DNA of 64,000 nt from Nostoc indistinguendum CM1-VF10 (GTDB lineage: Bacteria; Cyanobacteriota; Cyanobacteriia; Cyanobacteriales; Nostocaceae): the NCBI GenBank assembly GCA_019359215.1, contig JAHHHS010000012.1, positions 49,222-113,221 of the forward strand, in the 5' to 3' direction. This document shows, one piece after another, positions 56,266 through 64,000 of the stretch. The notes below the pieces were generated by a model, which made no database searches, had not been told where the DNA came from, and worked only from the letters and a program-made list of their open reading frames with translations. Positions within the stretch are counted from its first letter, which is position 1, and each line of letters starts with the position of its first letter. Both the position numbers and the translations under genes were made by a program.

Positions 56266-56867
56266 CAGCCGTAAATGCTGTATATAAACCACCCATTTGT
56301 TCAATTGAAACAGCCCAAATCTGTCGCTTTTCTTTTCGATGGTGCGCTGATTCTACTCGAACGTCATAACTGAACTCAATACCATCAAAATTATTGACGG
56401 CAGCATTCTCAAACCATTGTTTTACATCTTCAAATAATGTTGGATGATTGGCTTTGAGTGCCAATATATAATCTGCACCTTTAAAGTGAATGAGACGAGC
56501 AATTTCATATTGAGAACGCAAAAGCGTCAATTGTGATGATACATCCAGAGATATCTAGAAGTGACAACAAAGCTGGTATCGCTGTAATTTCATTACTTTT
56601 GTCATCAACTTTGACTTGACCTAAAAATAACCGATGTTTACTAGCCCATGCACTTACCACATGTAATGCTGATTGTTCTTGGTTACGGTCATAAGAACCC
56701 TTAAGTGTTTTTCCATCAATTGGAATGACCTGTGCCCCTAAATCAAGAACCAAGCTATTTAACCAACTATTGAAGCTGCACTCAAATTCTTTTGGCGATA
56801 TCCTTTCAAACAACCGTCTATAAGTGTCAGCGCTTGCGATGAGCATACTTTTCCTCGGAGGTATTCA

Positions 56868-57425
56868 GTGAGTTATGACCGTGACCACAGTTCGTTATTC
56901 GTTCCACCTTCAACACAGAATCACATACAAGGCGTGCTGAATGCAACCGTAGTGCTAGTGATGTATGGGGATTACCAATGTCAAGAGAGTGCAAACGTTT
57001 ATAGGCTAATTAAAGTTATTCAGCAACAGCTTAATGTTTTTTTAGGAGAGGATCATTTGTGCTTTATATTTCGTCATTTTCCACAAACACAGAACCATTC
57101 TCATGCTCAACGTGCGGCTGAAGCAGCTGAAGCGGCTGGTGTGCAAGGCCAGTTTTGGCAGATGCACAACACTTTGTTTGACTATCAACAAGAGTTGGGA
57201 AACAGTTATCTTGTGGAGTATGCCAATAATTTAGGGCTAAATATTCCCCAATTTCTGCAAGATATTTCCAATCAAGTACATATAGCTCGCATTCATCAAG
57301 ATATCGAAAGTGGATTACATAGTGGAGTCACTGCCGCCCCAGCACTGTTTATTAATGGAATTCGATATACCAATCGCTGGAACCTTGAACAGTTGATGGC
57401 AGCTATTGCTACTGCAAGTAATTAA
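56868..57425 (+). CDS. DsbA-family thioredoxin-like protein with one-Cys active site
   Basis: 185 residues, GTG start with CGGAGG upstream. Thioredoxin fold with helical insert as in DsbA ([15 protein letters not shown] at about 32-46; [31 protein letters not shown] with cis-proline). The usual CxxC is reduced to CQES, leaving only one cysteine, so it cannot form the active-site disulfide. It may be a chaperone or glutathione-linked. No signal peptide is visible, so a cytoplasmic location is likely. Just downstream of the ISAs1 relic. Confidence 0.75.
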   Translation: MSYDRDHSSLFVPPSTQNHIQGVLNATVVLVMYGDYQCQESANVYRLIKVIQQQLNVFLGEDHLCFIFRHFPQTQNHSHAQRAAEAAEAAGVQGQFWQMHNTLFDYQQELGNSYLVEYANNLGLNIPQFLQDISNQVHIARIHQDIESGLHSGVTAAPALFINGIRYTNRWNLEQLMAAIATASN

Positions 57426-57442
57426 TTAGAAGGTCAGCAATT

Positions 57443-57826
57443 ATGCAAAGAAGAACCAGTTTTGAAAGTAAAGGGCTAAAGTGTTCCGTCAGCTTCTACA
57501 CTCCAGATAAAGCCGCATCTGGCGATCGCTGCGATCGCCGAAGGCATCGCTATCCAGCCATTGTCATGGCTCATGGAATTGGCTTGACCAAAGAAATGGG
57601 ATTGCCGCAGTTTGCTGAGTTCTTTGCTCAAGCCGGGTTCGTCGTCTCGCTGTTCGATTATCGCTACATTGGTGCTAGTGAGGGAGAGCCTCGTGGACAA
57701 ATGCTGCCTACCGAGCAGCATGAAGACTTTCGTAATGCCATCACCTAAACTCAATTACAAGACGAAGTTGACCCAGAGCGCATAGGTGTGTGGGGCTTTT
57801 CCTATAAACCAATAGTGAACAAATGA
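57443..57826 (+). pseudogene. Alpha/beta hydrolase, truncated
   Basis: The first 101 residues are a hydrolase N-terminus ([36 protein letters not shown]). A TAA follows ITx. The same frame continues TQLQDEVDPERIGVWGFSY, the start of the nucleophile elbow, then ends at TGA (57826) after unrelated sequence. The catalytic Ser region, Asp and His are missing. Inactive. Confidence 0.75.
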
Positions 57827-57921
57827 AAAATAAATCATAACCAACGAGGCAAACACCAGTTACATCGGTGCAAAGTAGATTTTGACTGCTTAGTACACAC
57901 ATCATTAATAGGAACAATCTC

Positions 57922-58078
57922 ATGACACAATCTCTCTGGTTTTTTGGCGCTCGCCTCAACATCATTGCCGATCACACAACAACTGGAGGTCAGTACGATC
58001 TGATCGAAGGCTACTTTCCTCCTGGATCACAGACTCCTCCCCATCGCCACACGGACCGCCCGGAGCTTTACCCACTGC
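57922..58078 (+). pseudogene. Cupin gene fragment
   Basis: MTQSLWFFGARLNIIADHTT then GGQYDLIEGYFPPGSQTPPH and RHTDRPE, the metal-binding first strand of a quercetinase-like cupin. From about 58078 the frame runs into a repeat (TTAATTCTATAAGTAATCCT). The second half with the last histidine is absent. Confidence 0.65.
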
Positions 58079-58408
58079 TTAATTCTATAAGTAATCCTCT
58101 GATACTATTTCACGAAATTTTTGATATAAATCACTTTTGTTTTTCCCCCTGCTTCCACTGCTTCTCTTGCCTGCCATCTGTATCACTTTTAAAGTGAAAT
58201 GGTATAAGCATTGGTCGATTTCTTAATTTGTAACAGCCGATACTTTGTCTATGCGCGATCGCTTTAGTTTGCGATCGCGCGTAGGCAAGAGAAAGGCTTC
58301 TGACAGCATGGATACGGTATGTCGGCTCAGGGACAGCAAGTTGGAAAGCCCAACAGATTGCGAATCCATTTTCCCTATTTGGCACAGCCAAACTAAAACT
58401 ACTAAATT
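58079..58408. repeat. Repeat-derived spacer
   Basis: 58079-58210 is a common Nostoc dispersed repeat (ends ACTTTTAAAGTGAAATGGTA). 58250-58380 has mirrored GCGATCGC motifs (GCGCGATCGCTTTAGTTTGC, GATCGCGCG). No gene is supported. Confidence 0.5.
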
Positions 58409-58756
58409 ATGTTCAAACTATCCGTTAAATGGTCTGTTGCACTGGTCATTCTTACAGCATTAGTCCTGATCGGTTGGCAATCTTTTCAAGCAAAGCCTGT
58501 TCTATCTGAAACGCCAGATATACAAGCTCTGAATCAGTCAAGACTTGTTGCAACTGCCCCCACACCCCCCAGCCTTGTCCGTGCTGTATTGGGAGGCAGA
58601 CCTGTTTATGTGCTGTACGTAACCCGATCCGAAGATAGTGTCTTGGTGCGTTGTTATCCTACCTATGAACCCACAATCACAGTTCGAGCGATGGGGGGTG
58701 ATTCCAATGCCAACGCTCAGAGGGAAGGGGTCATGACCTGCCGTCCTTCTGCATAA
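58409..58756 (+). CDS. Hypothetical protein with N-terminal membrane anchor
   Basis: 115 residues, ATG at 58409. A membrane helix (WSVALVILTALVLIGWQSF, no clear cleavage) is followed by a periplasmic-type beta-rich domain (AVLGGRPVYVLYVTRSEDSV, VRCYPTYEPTITVRAMGG) with two cysteines (VRCYP and MTCRPSA), which may form a disulfide. No family recognised. Good coding appearance, with a clean stop at 58756. Confidence 0.6.
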   Translation: MFKLSVKWSVALVILTALVLIGWQSFQAKPVLSETPDIQALNQSRLVATAPTPPSLVRAVLGGRPVYVLYVTRSEDSVLVRCYPTYEPTITVRAMGGDSNANAQREGVMTCRPSA

Positions 58757-58900
58757 AAACTATACTGTGCAACCCATCTGAAAAGAAGACATACACCAAG
58801 AAATTTTCAGATGCACAACATGATGACGAAATTCTAAGTCCGCCTAAAGCTTTACTTTTCGCATAAAACAACAAACCAATTCACAACAAAGGAGACTCTA

Positions 58901-59734
58901 ATGCCTTACGTTACTGTTGGTAAAGAAAACTCTGGAAACATCGATATTTATTACGAAGATTTCGGAGCAGGTCAGCCAATTGTGTTAATCCACGGGTTTC
59001 CTCTAAGCGGTCATTCTTGGGAAAAACAAGTGGCGGTTTTGCTGGACAAGGGCTATCGCGTCATCACTTACGATCGCAGAGGCTTCGGAAATTCTAGCCA
59101 ACCGTCGTTTGGCTATGACTACGACACCTTTGCGGATGATCTCAACACGCTGATCGCAAAACTTGACCTGCGCGATGTTGTGCTGGTCGGTTTCTCGATG
59201 GGAACTGGCGAAGTGACGCGCTATCTGGGCTACGGTTCGGAGCGCGTCAGTAAAGCCGTGCTAATGGCTCCAATGCCACCCTTCCTGCTGAAGACAGACG
59301 ACAATCCCGAAGGGGTCGATCGCAGTGTCTTCGACGGAATTATGAAGAGTATCGTAGAAGATCGCCCAGCATATTTGTCCGCATTTCTTAAAGACTTTTA
59401 CAATGTGGATGTGCTTCTGGGCGATCGCATCAGTAAGGATGCCATCCAAGCGAGTTGGAATGTTGCAGCAGGAGCTTCCGCTAAAGGAACTCTAGACTGT
59501 GTACCGTCTTGGTTGACCGATTTTCGTGACGATCTGCCTCACATCGATGTGCCAACCCTGATCATTCATGGAGATAGCGATCGCATCCTGCCATTTGACT
59601 CTACCGCAAAGAGACTGCCGCAGCTAATTAAAGATAGCCGTCTCGTGGTGATATCTGGTGGCCCTCATGCTATCAATTGGACTCATGCCGAACAAGTGAA
59701 TCCTTTACTGCTGAACTTTCTTAAAGGAAATTAA
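58901..59734 (+). CDS. Alpha/beta hydrolase (arylesterase / cofactor-free peroxidase-like)
   Basis: 277 residues. HGFPLSGHSW oxyanion motif, nucleophile elbow VGFSMGTGE (Ser at about 98), acid in IIHGDSDRILPF (Asp), and catalytic His in GGPHAINWTH. All catalytic residues are present. These enzymes hydrolyse esters or make peracids. AAGGAGACTCTA precedes ATG. It is followed by the oxidoreductase genes on the same strand. Base composition here is visibly less AT-rich than the neighbouring spacers, which might reflect transfer. Confidence 0.88.
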   Translation: MPYVTVGKENSGNIDIYYEDFGAGQPIVLIHGFPLSGHSWEKQVAVLLDKGYRVITYDRRGFGNSSQPSFGYDYDTFADDLNTLIAKLDLRDVVLVGFSMGTGEVTRYLGYGSERVSKAVLMAPMPPFLLKTDDNPEGVDRSVFDGIMKSIVEDRPAYLSAFLKDFYNVDVLLGDRISKDAIQASWNVAAGASAKGTLDCVPSWLTDFRDDLPHIDVPTLIIHGDSDRILPFDSTAKRLPQLIKDSRLVVISGGPHAINWTHAEQVNPLLLNFLKGN

Positions 59735-59878
59735 TCAGAATTCCAAAATCCACCCGAAATCAACGCTATCTGTTGTATTACGAAACACTGGAATTGAGAG
59801 AGGGCTGCTGGCTTACTACGACACTTAGCTTAAAAAGAACCATTCTGACTATTACCTGAGGGGCGCAAGGAAAAAAAC

Positions 59879-60904
59879 ATGGTTCAGAAAATGAAAGCGG
59901 TTATAATAACCGAACCTGGCGGTTTGGAAGTGTTGACTTACACAGAAGTCGATATGCCGCGTATTGAGCATCGAACCGATGTACTACTAAAAATCAAAGC
60001 GGCAGGTGTTAATCCAGGCGATTGTCAAAACAGAAAATTTGGGTTTCCTTCTTATGCGGCAGGAGAAGAGAAACAGGGCTTTAGTATCCTGGGGATGGAC
60101 GGAGTTGGCATTGTCGAGGCGGTAGGAAGGGGTATCACGCACATTGAGGCGGGTGATGAAGTTTGGTATTACGACGGCGGCTACGCAGATAAACACGGTA
60201 GCTACGCGCAATATAAAGTTGTTAATGGTCATTATTTGTCCCCCAAGCCAAAGTCGCTTGATTGGGTAACAGCCGCAGCGTTGCCCGTCGTAACCCTGAC
60301 GGCGTGGGAGGCGGTAATTGATCGGGCGAATGTCCAATTAGGTGACTTTGTATTGGTACACGGCGGCGCTGGTGGGATTGGGCATATCAGCATCCAACTG
60401 GTGCTAAATCGCGGCGGACGTGTGGCGACGACAGTCACTGCTACTGCAAAGGAAAAATTAGTACGTAAATTAGGTGCTGAAGTACTCATTGACTATAAAA
60501 GAGTAAATGTGAAACAAGCATTAATTAACTGGGCTGGTAAGGATGGTGCAGATGTGGTGCTTGACTACGTTGGTGGGGACAATTTTGCTAACAGCATCGA
60601 CTTAGTTGCACCATATGGAACGCTCGTAAATACAGTCGTCTCTGATTGGCCAAATGGGAATAATCTCGTTGCGGAATATAAAAATTTAAGCATCAAGTTT
60701 GTCAATATCGGTTTGCCACAAGTAACTGGCAACCATGAATTTCGGATTCGCCAAACGCAAGTATTGAAAGAAATCTCAGGACTTGTGGATGCTGGTCAGT
60801 TGCAGGTTCACCTTGACCGAGTTTTTCCACTTCAACAAGTTGCCGAAGCGCAGGGATCGCTAGAGGCTGGTGAAATCATCGGGCGCGTTGTCATTGAAAT
60901 GTAA
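59879..60904 (+). CDS. Zinc-free alcohol dehydrogenase / quinone oxidoreductase (MDR family)
   Basis: 341 residues. N-terminal GroES-like domain (KIKAAGVNPGDCQNRK), then NADPH-binding GGAGGIGHISIQL (about 160-175) and a C-terminal SLEAGEIIGRVVIEM. No structural zinc cluster of four cysteines, so it belongs with QOR/zeta-crystallin enzymes that reduce quinones or enones with NADPH. It lies 144 bp after the hydrolase and 6 bp before the next gene, so it is translationally coupled with it. Confidence 0.85.
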   Translation: MVQKMKAVIITEPGGLEVLTYTEVDMPRIEHRTDVLLKIKAAGVNPGDCQNRKFGFPSYAAGEEKQGFSILGMDGVGIVEAVGRGITHIEAGDEVWYYDGGYADKHGSYAQYKVVNGHYLSPKPKSLDWVTAAALPVVTLTAWEAVIDRANVQLGDFVLVHGGAGGIGHISIQLVLNRGGRVATTVTATAKEKLVRKLGAEVLIDYKRVNVKQALINWAGKDGADVVLDYVGGDNFANSIDLVAPYGTLVNTVVSDWPNGNNLVAEYKNLSIKFVNIGLPQVTGNHEFRIRQTQVLKEISGLVDAGQLQVHLDRVFPLQQVAEAQGSLEAGEIIGRVVIEM

Positions 60905-60910
60905 TCTATT

Positions 60911-62014
60911 ATGAAAAATGGAAAGATCGGCGTTGGTATCATTAGTGTTCATCCCTCGCGCGGATGGGCTATGACCGCGCATCTACCTGCGTTGCAAGCA
61001 TCACCTGATTTCAAAATCGTTGCATTGACAAATTCAGATCCAACTATGGCAGAGGAAGCGGCACTCAAGTTTAATGTACCGTATGCCTTCCAACTTCACG
61101 AGGATTTGTTGGCGTGTCCAGATGTGGATTTGGTTGTCGTTACCGTCAAAGTGCCATATCACTTTGAATTGGTGAGTGCTGCAATCCGCGCTGGAAAATC
61201 GGTTTATTGTGAATGGCCTTTGGGTAACGGACTGCAAGAGGCAGTTGAACTGGAACAACTCGCTAAAAAATACAAAGTTCATGCTGTGGTGGGATTGCAG
61301 TCTCGCACAACACCGGAGGTTAATTTTATTCGTGACTTAATTCGCGATGGTTATGTAGGCGAGGTTCTGTCCGTTTCACTTATTGGTTCAGGAATGATCG
61401 GCGGAGCAATGATTCCTGAACAATTTGCTTACACACTAAATCCAAAGAATGGTGCTGGCATGATAAACGTTGCCTTTGCCCATGCGATCGATGCTGTGGG
61501 TTATGTGCTGAACTCTGAGTTGAGTGAGGTCATGGCAACGTTAGATAGCAGGAGAAAGACAGCGCAGGTAGTTGAAACAGGGGCGATCATTGCCATGGAA
61601 ACACCGGATCAAATTGTCATCAGTGGTAAAATGAATAGCGGCTGTGTGGTCTCTGCCCATTTCCGAGGGGGTTTATCACGAGGCAGCAATTTCAGGTTGG
61701 AGATTAATGGGACGCAAGGCGATCTGATTGTCACAAGTTCGCTTGGCTATCCTGGGCTTGGCGAAACTAAAGTCCAAGGCGCTCAAGGTGAAGATGCTGC
61801 TATGCAAAACCTTGATGTCCCGCAAAAATATATAACGGCAAATGCAGATATAGGGATAATAGCAATGACTGTTTCCAATAACTATGCCCTACTCGCTGCC
61901 GATCTTAAAAGTGGAACAAAAACGACACCGACATTTGCAGATGCTGTGATTTTGCACCGTCTCATAAATGCCGTTGAACAATCGGCTGCAACTGGTAATA
62001 GACAATATACCTAA
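60911..62014 (+). CDS. Gfo/Idh/MocA-family oxidoreductase
   Basis: 367 residues. An N-terminal Rossmann segment lacks the classical GxGxxG (it reads GVGIISVHPSRGWAM) but keeps the KVPYHFELVSAAIRAGKSVY-CEWP motif of the family (EKP replaced by EWP). The substrate-binding C-terminal domain has NGAGMINVAFAHAIDAV with a catalytic-type His. Substrates of this family are usually sugars or dicarbonyls. Overlaps functionally with the MDR gene, with only 6 bp between them. Confidence 0.82.
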   Translation: MKNGKIGVGIISVHPSRGWAMTAHLPALQASPDFKIVALTNSDPTMAEEAALKFNVPYAFQLHEDLLACPDVDLVVVTVKVPYHFELVSAAIRAGKSVYCEWPLGNGLQEAVELEQLAKKYKVHAVVGLQSRTTPEVNFIRDLIRDGYVGEVLSVSLIGSGMIGGAMIPEQFAYTLNPKNGAGMINVAFAHAIDAVGYVLNSELSEVMATLDSRRKTAQVVETGAIIAMETPDQIVISGKMNSGCVVSAHFRGGLSRGSNFRLEINGTQGDLIVTSSLGYPGLGETKVQGAQGEDAAMQNLDVPQKYITANADIGIIAMTVSNNYALLAADLKSGTKTTPTFADAVILHRLINAVEQSAATGNRQYT

Positions 62015-62191
62015 AATTTCTGCGACAGATTGCTAAACGTCACTCGGTAATTATAAGCATCATCATAAAAAAACTAGACAGATCGAGCGAACAAGCCTAC
62101 AGGCAAATCATTACAATCGGACTTTTGACTGTTCGTGAGTTAGAGATGCTGCGACAGATTATAGAAAAATGCTATTCTGCACTGCCATACT

Positions 62192-62671
62192 ATGAACAAC
62201 CCCGAAAATCCTCGACTACCTCTGCCGCCTTTCGATCATGAATCTGCCATCCAAAAAGTCCGAATTGCAGAAGATGCTTGGAACACACGCAACCCTGAAC
62301 AAGTATCACTTGCTTACACGTCGGATAGCGTTTGGCGCAACCGTTCAGAATTTTTATCCGGTCGTGAGGCGATCGTTCAGTTCTTGACACGCAAGTGGCT
62401 GAAAGAATTGGACTACCGTCTGATCAAAGAGCTTTGGGCTTTCCGGGACAACCGAATTGCTGTCCGCTTTGCTTACGAATGGCATGATGATTCTGGCAAC
62501 TGGTTCCGTTCCTACGGCAATGAGAATTGGGAGTTTGACGAATACGGATTTATGCGGTGGCGTATTGCCAGCATCAACCACCTGCCAATTCACCAGAGCG
62601 AGCGCAAATATCATTGGATACTTGGTCGTCGTCCCGATGATCATCCAGGATTGTCCGACCTCAATCTTTGA
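62192..62671 (+). CDS. DUF1348 nuclear-transport-factor-2-like protein
   Basis: 159 residues, the usual family length. NTF2-like fold with [20 protein letters not shown], then [20 protein letters not shown], and [20 protein letters not shown], the DUF1348 signature. Often encoded beside hydrolases or oxidoreductases. A function in ligand binding or as a small isomerase is inferred. It lies 178 bp after the Gfo/Idh gene on the same strand. Confidence 0.85.
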   Translation: MNNPENPRLPLPPFDHESAIQKVRIAEDAWNTRNPEQVSLAYTSDSVWRNRSEFLSGREAIVQFLTRKWLKELDYRLIKELWAFRDNRIAVRFAYEWHDDSGNWFRSYGNENWEFDEYGFMRWRIASINHLPIHQSERKYHWILGRRPDDHPGLSDLNL

Positions 62672-62699
62672 GAAACGGAGCACAGATCGTTAACAATAT

Positions 62700-62868
62700 C
62701 ATTTTTAGCGATCGCGTGCAGTTGATCTTTAACACCAGTTTTACGGGGCAAGATTTACTGAGAGTCCGATTTCAGGCTGGCAATATTCCTAACTTTAGGG
62801 AAGCTACAGGAACAAATATGGCTCGCCTAAGTTTTGATGCGATCGCCCCGTGGTCGATTACAATTTAA
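62700..62868 (+). pseudogene. Fragment of an iron-uptake porin (SLH/OprB type)
   Basis: VQLIFNTSFTGQDLLRVRFQ, then AGNIPNFREATGTNMARLSF. This segment is highly characteristic of cyanobacterial outer-membrane porins. There is no N-terminal signal or SLH domain and no beta-barrel continuation. Orphan fragment 29 bp after the DUF1348 stop. Confidence 0.7.
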
Positions 62869-63368
62869 TAATGAAAAACACGTCTCTAATTGAACTCCAG
62901 ATAGGGATTTTATCTTGAATCTTTTACCAGATCATTGTCTCCGTTACTATTAATTGGTCACTTAAGTCTTATCTCTATTAATTTAATATCAACAGGACAC
63001 GGAGCTAACTGCTTTGATTAATAGCTCTAATTTACTATGCCAAAAATATAGTTTTGTTACTTCAATTCATTATTCTAATTTATGATTTCAGTCTTTAACA
63101 TCTTCATTTATTTATCTCATCCGAATCTATCTGCCATCAGTTCTTATTGCTCCTTATTGACAATAGATTTTGATACCATTTATGGTGATTCATGGCTGCT
63201 CAAATCTCTTTTTTATCTAAATATGTCTGTTTTTATTCTTGCTTGCCTTTTTTATCTCAGTAATTTCCGTTTGTGACACCTAGAGGTGCGGAAGGTCGGA
63301 TATATCAACTCAACCTCCTAAATTGGCGAAGGTATTGATAATATGAGCCGTTATAACCATTTTTTATC
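62869..63368. other. AT-rich spacer
   Basis: 500 bp. A 64-codon frame (63082-63276) with many aromatic/hydrophobic residues lacks a ribosome-binding site and is not accepted as a gene. No repeat is recognised. Confidence 0.35.
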
Positions 63369-64000
63369 TTATGCTGCAACGGCTTCCTTGCCATGTTGCC
63401 GCAGCAGATCCATCAGTTCATCTCGATAGTCGTGGAAGGTGGAATGACGCTTGATCATGGGGCTACGCTCCGGCAGATTGATGGTCATCACCTTGCGTAT
63501 TGTGCCAGGACAAGCACCCAAGGCATAGATGCGGTTGGACAGGAAAACGGCTTCCTCGACATCGTGGGTGATCATGAAAATTGTAATGTTGGTGCGCTGC
63601 CAGAGGTCAAGTATAAATTCATGCATCGATTCTTTAGTGTGGATATCAAGCGCACCAAACGGCTCATCCATGAGCAACACTTTAGGTTCAGACGCAAGGG
63701 CGCGGGCGATCGCAACACGCTGCTTCATCCCACCCGATAGCTCCTTGGGCAGCAAACCGCTAAAGCGGGACAAGCCGACGATGCTGAGAAAGTAGCTTGC
63801 CTGTTCGCGTCGCTCTTTTTTAGGGACGCCTTGCAGCTTGAGTCCAAATTCGGTGTTTTCTTGCACGTTCATCCAGGGATAGAGCGTGTAGTCCTGAAAC
63901 ACCATGCCGCGATCAGGTCCTGGGCCAGTGATGTGCTTGCCATCAATGCGTACTTCTCCCGATGTCGGGCTATCGAGTCCAGCAATTTGGCGGAGTAGCG
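63369..64000 (-). CDS. ABC transporter ATP-binding protein, nitrate/sulfonate type (5' end outside window)
   Basis: The reverse frame is open from the window edge to the stop at 63369, at least 210 codons. It has a Q-loop MVFQDYTLYPW, signature LSGGMKQRVAIARAL, Walker B VLLMDEPFGALD, H-loop ITHDVEEAV. The family is SsuB/TauB/NrtD: YALGACPGTIRKVMTINLP is typical. It energises import of nitrate, sulfonate, cyanate or similar. The Walker A part and the partner genes lie beyond the edge, so the substrate cannot be fixed. Confidence 0.88.
   Translation of the reverse strand, partial: LLRQIAGLDSPTSGEVRIDGKHITGPGPDRGMVFQDYTLYPWMNVQENTEFGLKLQGVPKKERREQASYFLSIVGLSRFSGLLPKELSGGMKQRVAIARALASEPKVLLMDEPFGALDIHTKESMHEFILDLWQRTNITIFMITHDVEEAVFLSNRIYALGACPGTIRKVMTINLPERSPMIKRHSTFHDYRDELMDLLRQHGKEAVAA

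Larger units (their letters stand above)
55265..56282 (+). mobile_element. IS630-family element with TA target duplication
   Basis: About 1.0 kb. Terminal inverted repeats of about 32 bp (left TACAGCACTTGCGTCTGTTA then TGAGGTACAATA; right, reverse-complemented, TACAGCATTTACGGCTGCTA then TGAGGTACAGTA) have five mismatches. TA borders both ends, as Tc1/mariner-like IS630 elements insert at TA. It carries one split transposase with intact DDE residues and sits inside the ISAs1 relic. The most complete mobile element in the window. Confidence 0.9.
54954..56846 (-). pseudogene. ISAs1-family transposase relic, split by an IS630 insertion
   Basis: The N-terminal half is 56846-56283 (SADTYRRLFERISPKEFECS, PIDGKTLKGSYDR, then TLLRSQYEIARLIHFKGADY); the C-terminal half is 55264-54954 (TRHLWNKTTQEVMFYLSSLP, HWSIENQLHWVLD). 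Removing 55267-56282 leaves one TA and joins the halves in frame (GGLYKQSQWSGL). The gene also has a +1 indel near 56520, a frameshift near 55080 and lacks about 90 N-terminal residues, so it was decaying anyway. Confidence 0.85.

Noticed and set aside
58250..58290. Mirrored GCGATCGC motifs considered as an operator
   Set aside because: GCGATCGC (HIP1) is extremely frequent in cyanobacterial genomes, so pairs arise by chance.
63082..63276. 64-codon plus-strand frame rich in aromatic residues
   Set aside because: Composition fits translation of AT-rich spacer; there is no ribosome-binding site or homology.

Overview
The window comes from a filamentous, heterocyst-type cyanobacterium, most likely Nostoc or a close relative. 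The evidence is the scytonemin sunscreen cluster, a CrtO-type beta-carotene ketolase, a CYP110-like P450, an ethylene-receptor-type sensor kinase, PEP-CTERM and RTX surface proteins, frequent GCGATCGC (HIP1) sites, and AT-rich spacers full of short dispersed repeats.

Layout. 1-6.6 kb: scytonemin genes scyA-scyB-scyC-scyD-scyE on the minus strand, scyE cut by the window edge. 6.6-8.3 kb: a 1.65-kb divergent control region with three imperfect copies of a 45-nt repeat. 8.3-11.3 kb: a multi-PAS histidine kinase and a receiver-AraC regulator, arranged like the scytonemin regulators known upstream of scyA in Nostoc punctiforme. 11.4-18.0 kb: an AAA ATPase, a MITE-like repeat, an ArgJ-family enzyme, and two adjacent broken sensor genes, one with an ethylene-binding domain. 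18.4-27.5 kb: an accessory zone with plasmid-type small genes, an RTX/PPC protein, IS66 and other transposase relics, HU, a secreted protein, ParDE (toxin frame broken) and VapBC-like toxin-antitoxin loci, and a duplicated antitoxin fragment. 27.7-36.6 kb: metabolic genes (transketolase-superfamily enzyme, P450, DUF2993, crtO with a strong terminator, TPR lipoprotein, RmlD-like reductase). 36.9-41.2 kb: an HtrA-like pair in which one member has lost its catalytic His and Ser, a LuxR-type regulator, and a glycosyltransferase. 42.6-45.4 kb: an RTX protein behind a 40-bp near-perfect palindrome and a frameshifted PEP-CTERM protein. 46-54.8 kb: MFS transporter, membrane protein, photolyase, ARD-like cupin, a chimeric hemagglutinin/collagen-like protein. 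54.9-56.9 kb: an IS630 element nested inside an ISAs1-type transposase relic. 57-64 kb: DsbA-like protein, broken hydrolase and cupin genes, a same-strand set (alpha/beta hydrolase, zinc-free alcohol dehydrogenase, Gfo/Idh/MocA oxidoreductase, DUF1348 protein), a porin fragment and the 3' part of an ABC-transporter ATPase gene.

How it works together. The best-supported system is the scytonemin locus: ScyA and ScyB prepare and couple the tryptophan- and tyrosine-derived precursors, ScyC cyclises, ScyD/ScyE are exported or surface-linked, and the adjacent two-component pair is the likely light/UV-responsive control. Photolyase and CrtO elsewhere in the window also serve light-stress protection, although they are not physically in the same operon.

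Caution. Many reading frames here are broken by a single base in a short homopolymer run. Some of these may be assembly errors, so pseudogene calls resting on one such indel should be read with that in mind. No tRNA, rRNA or CRISPR array was recognised.
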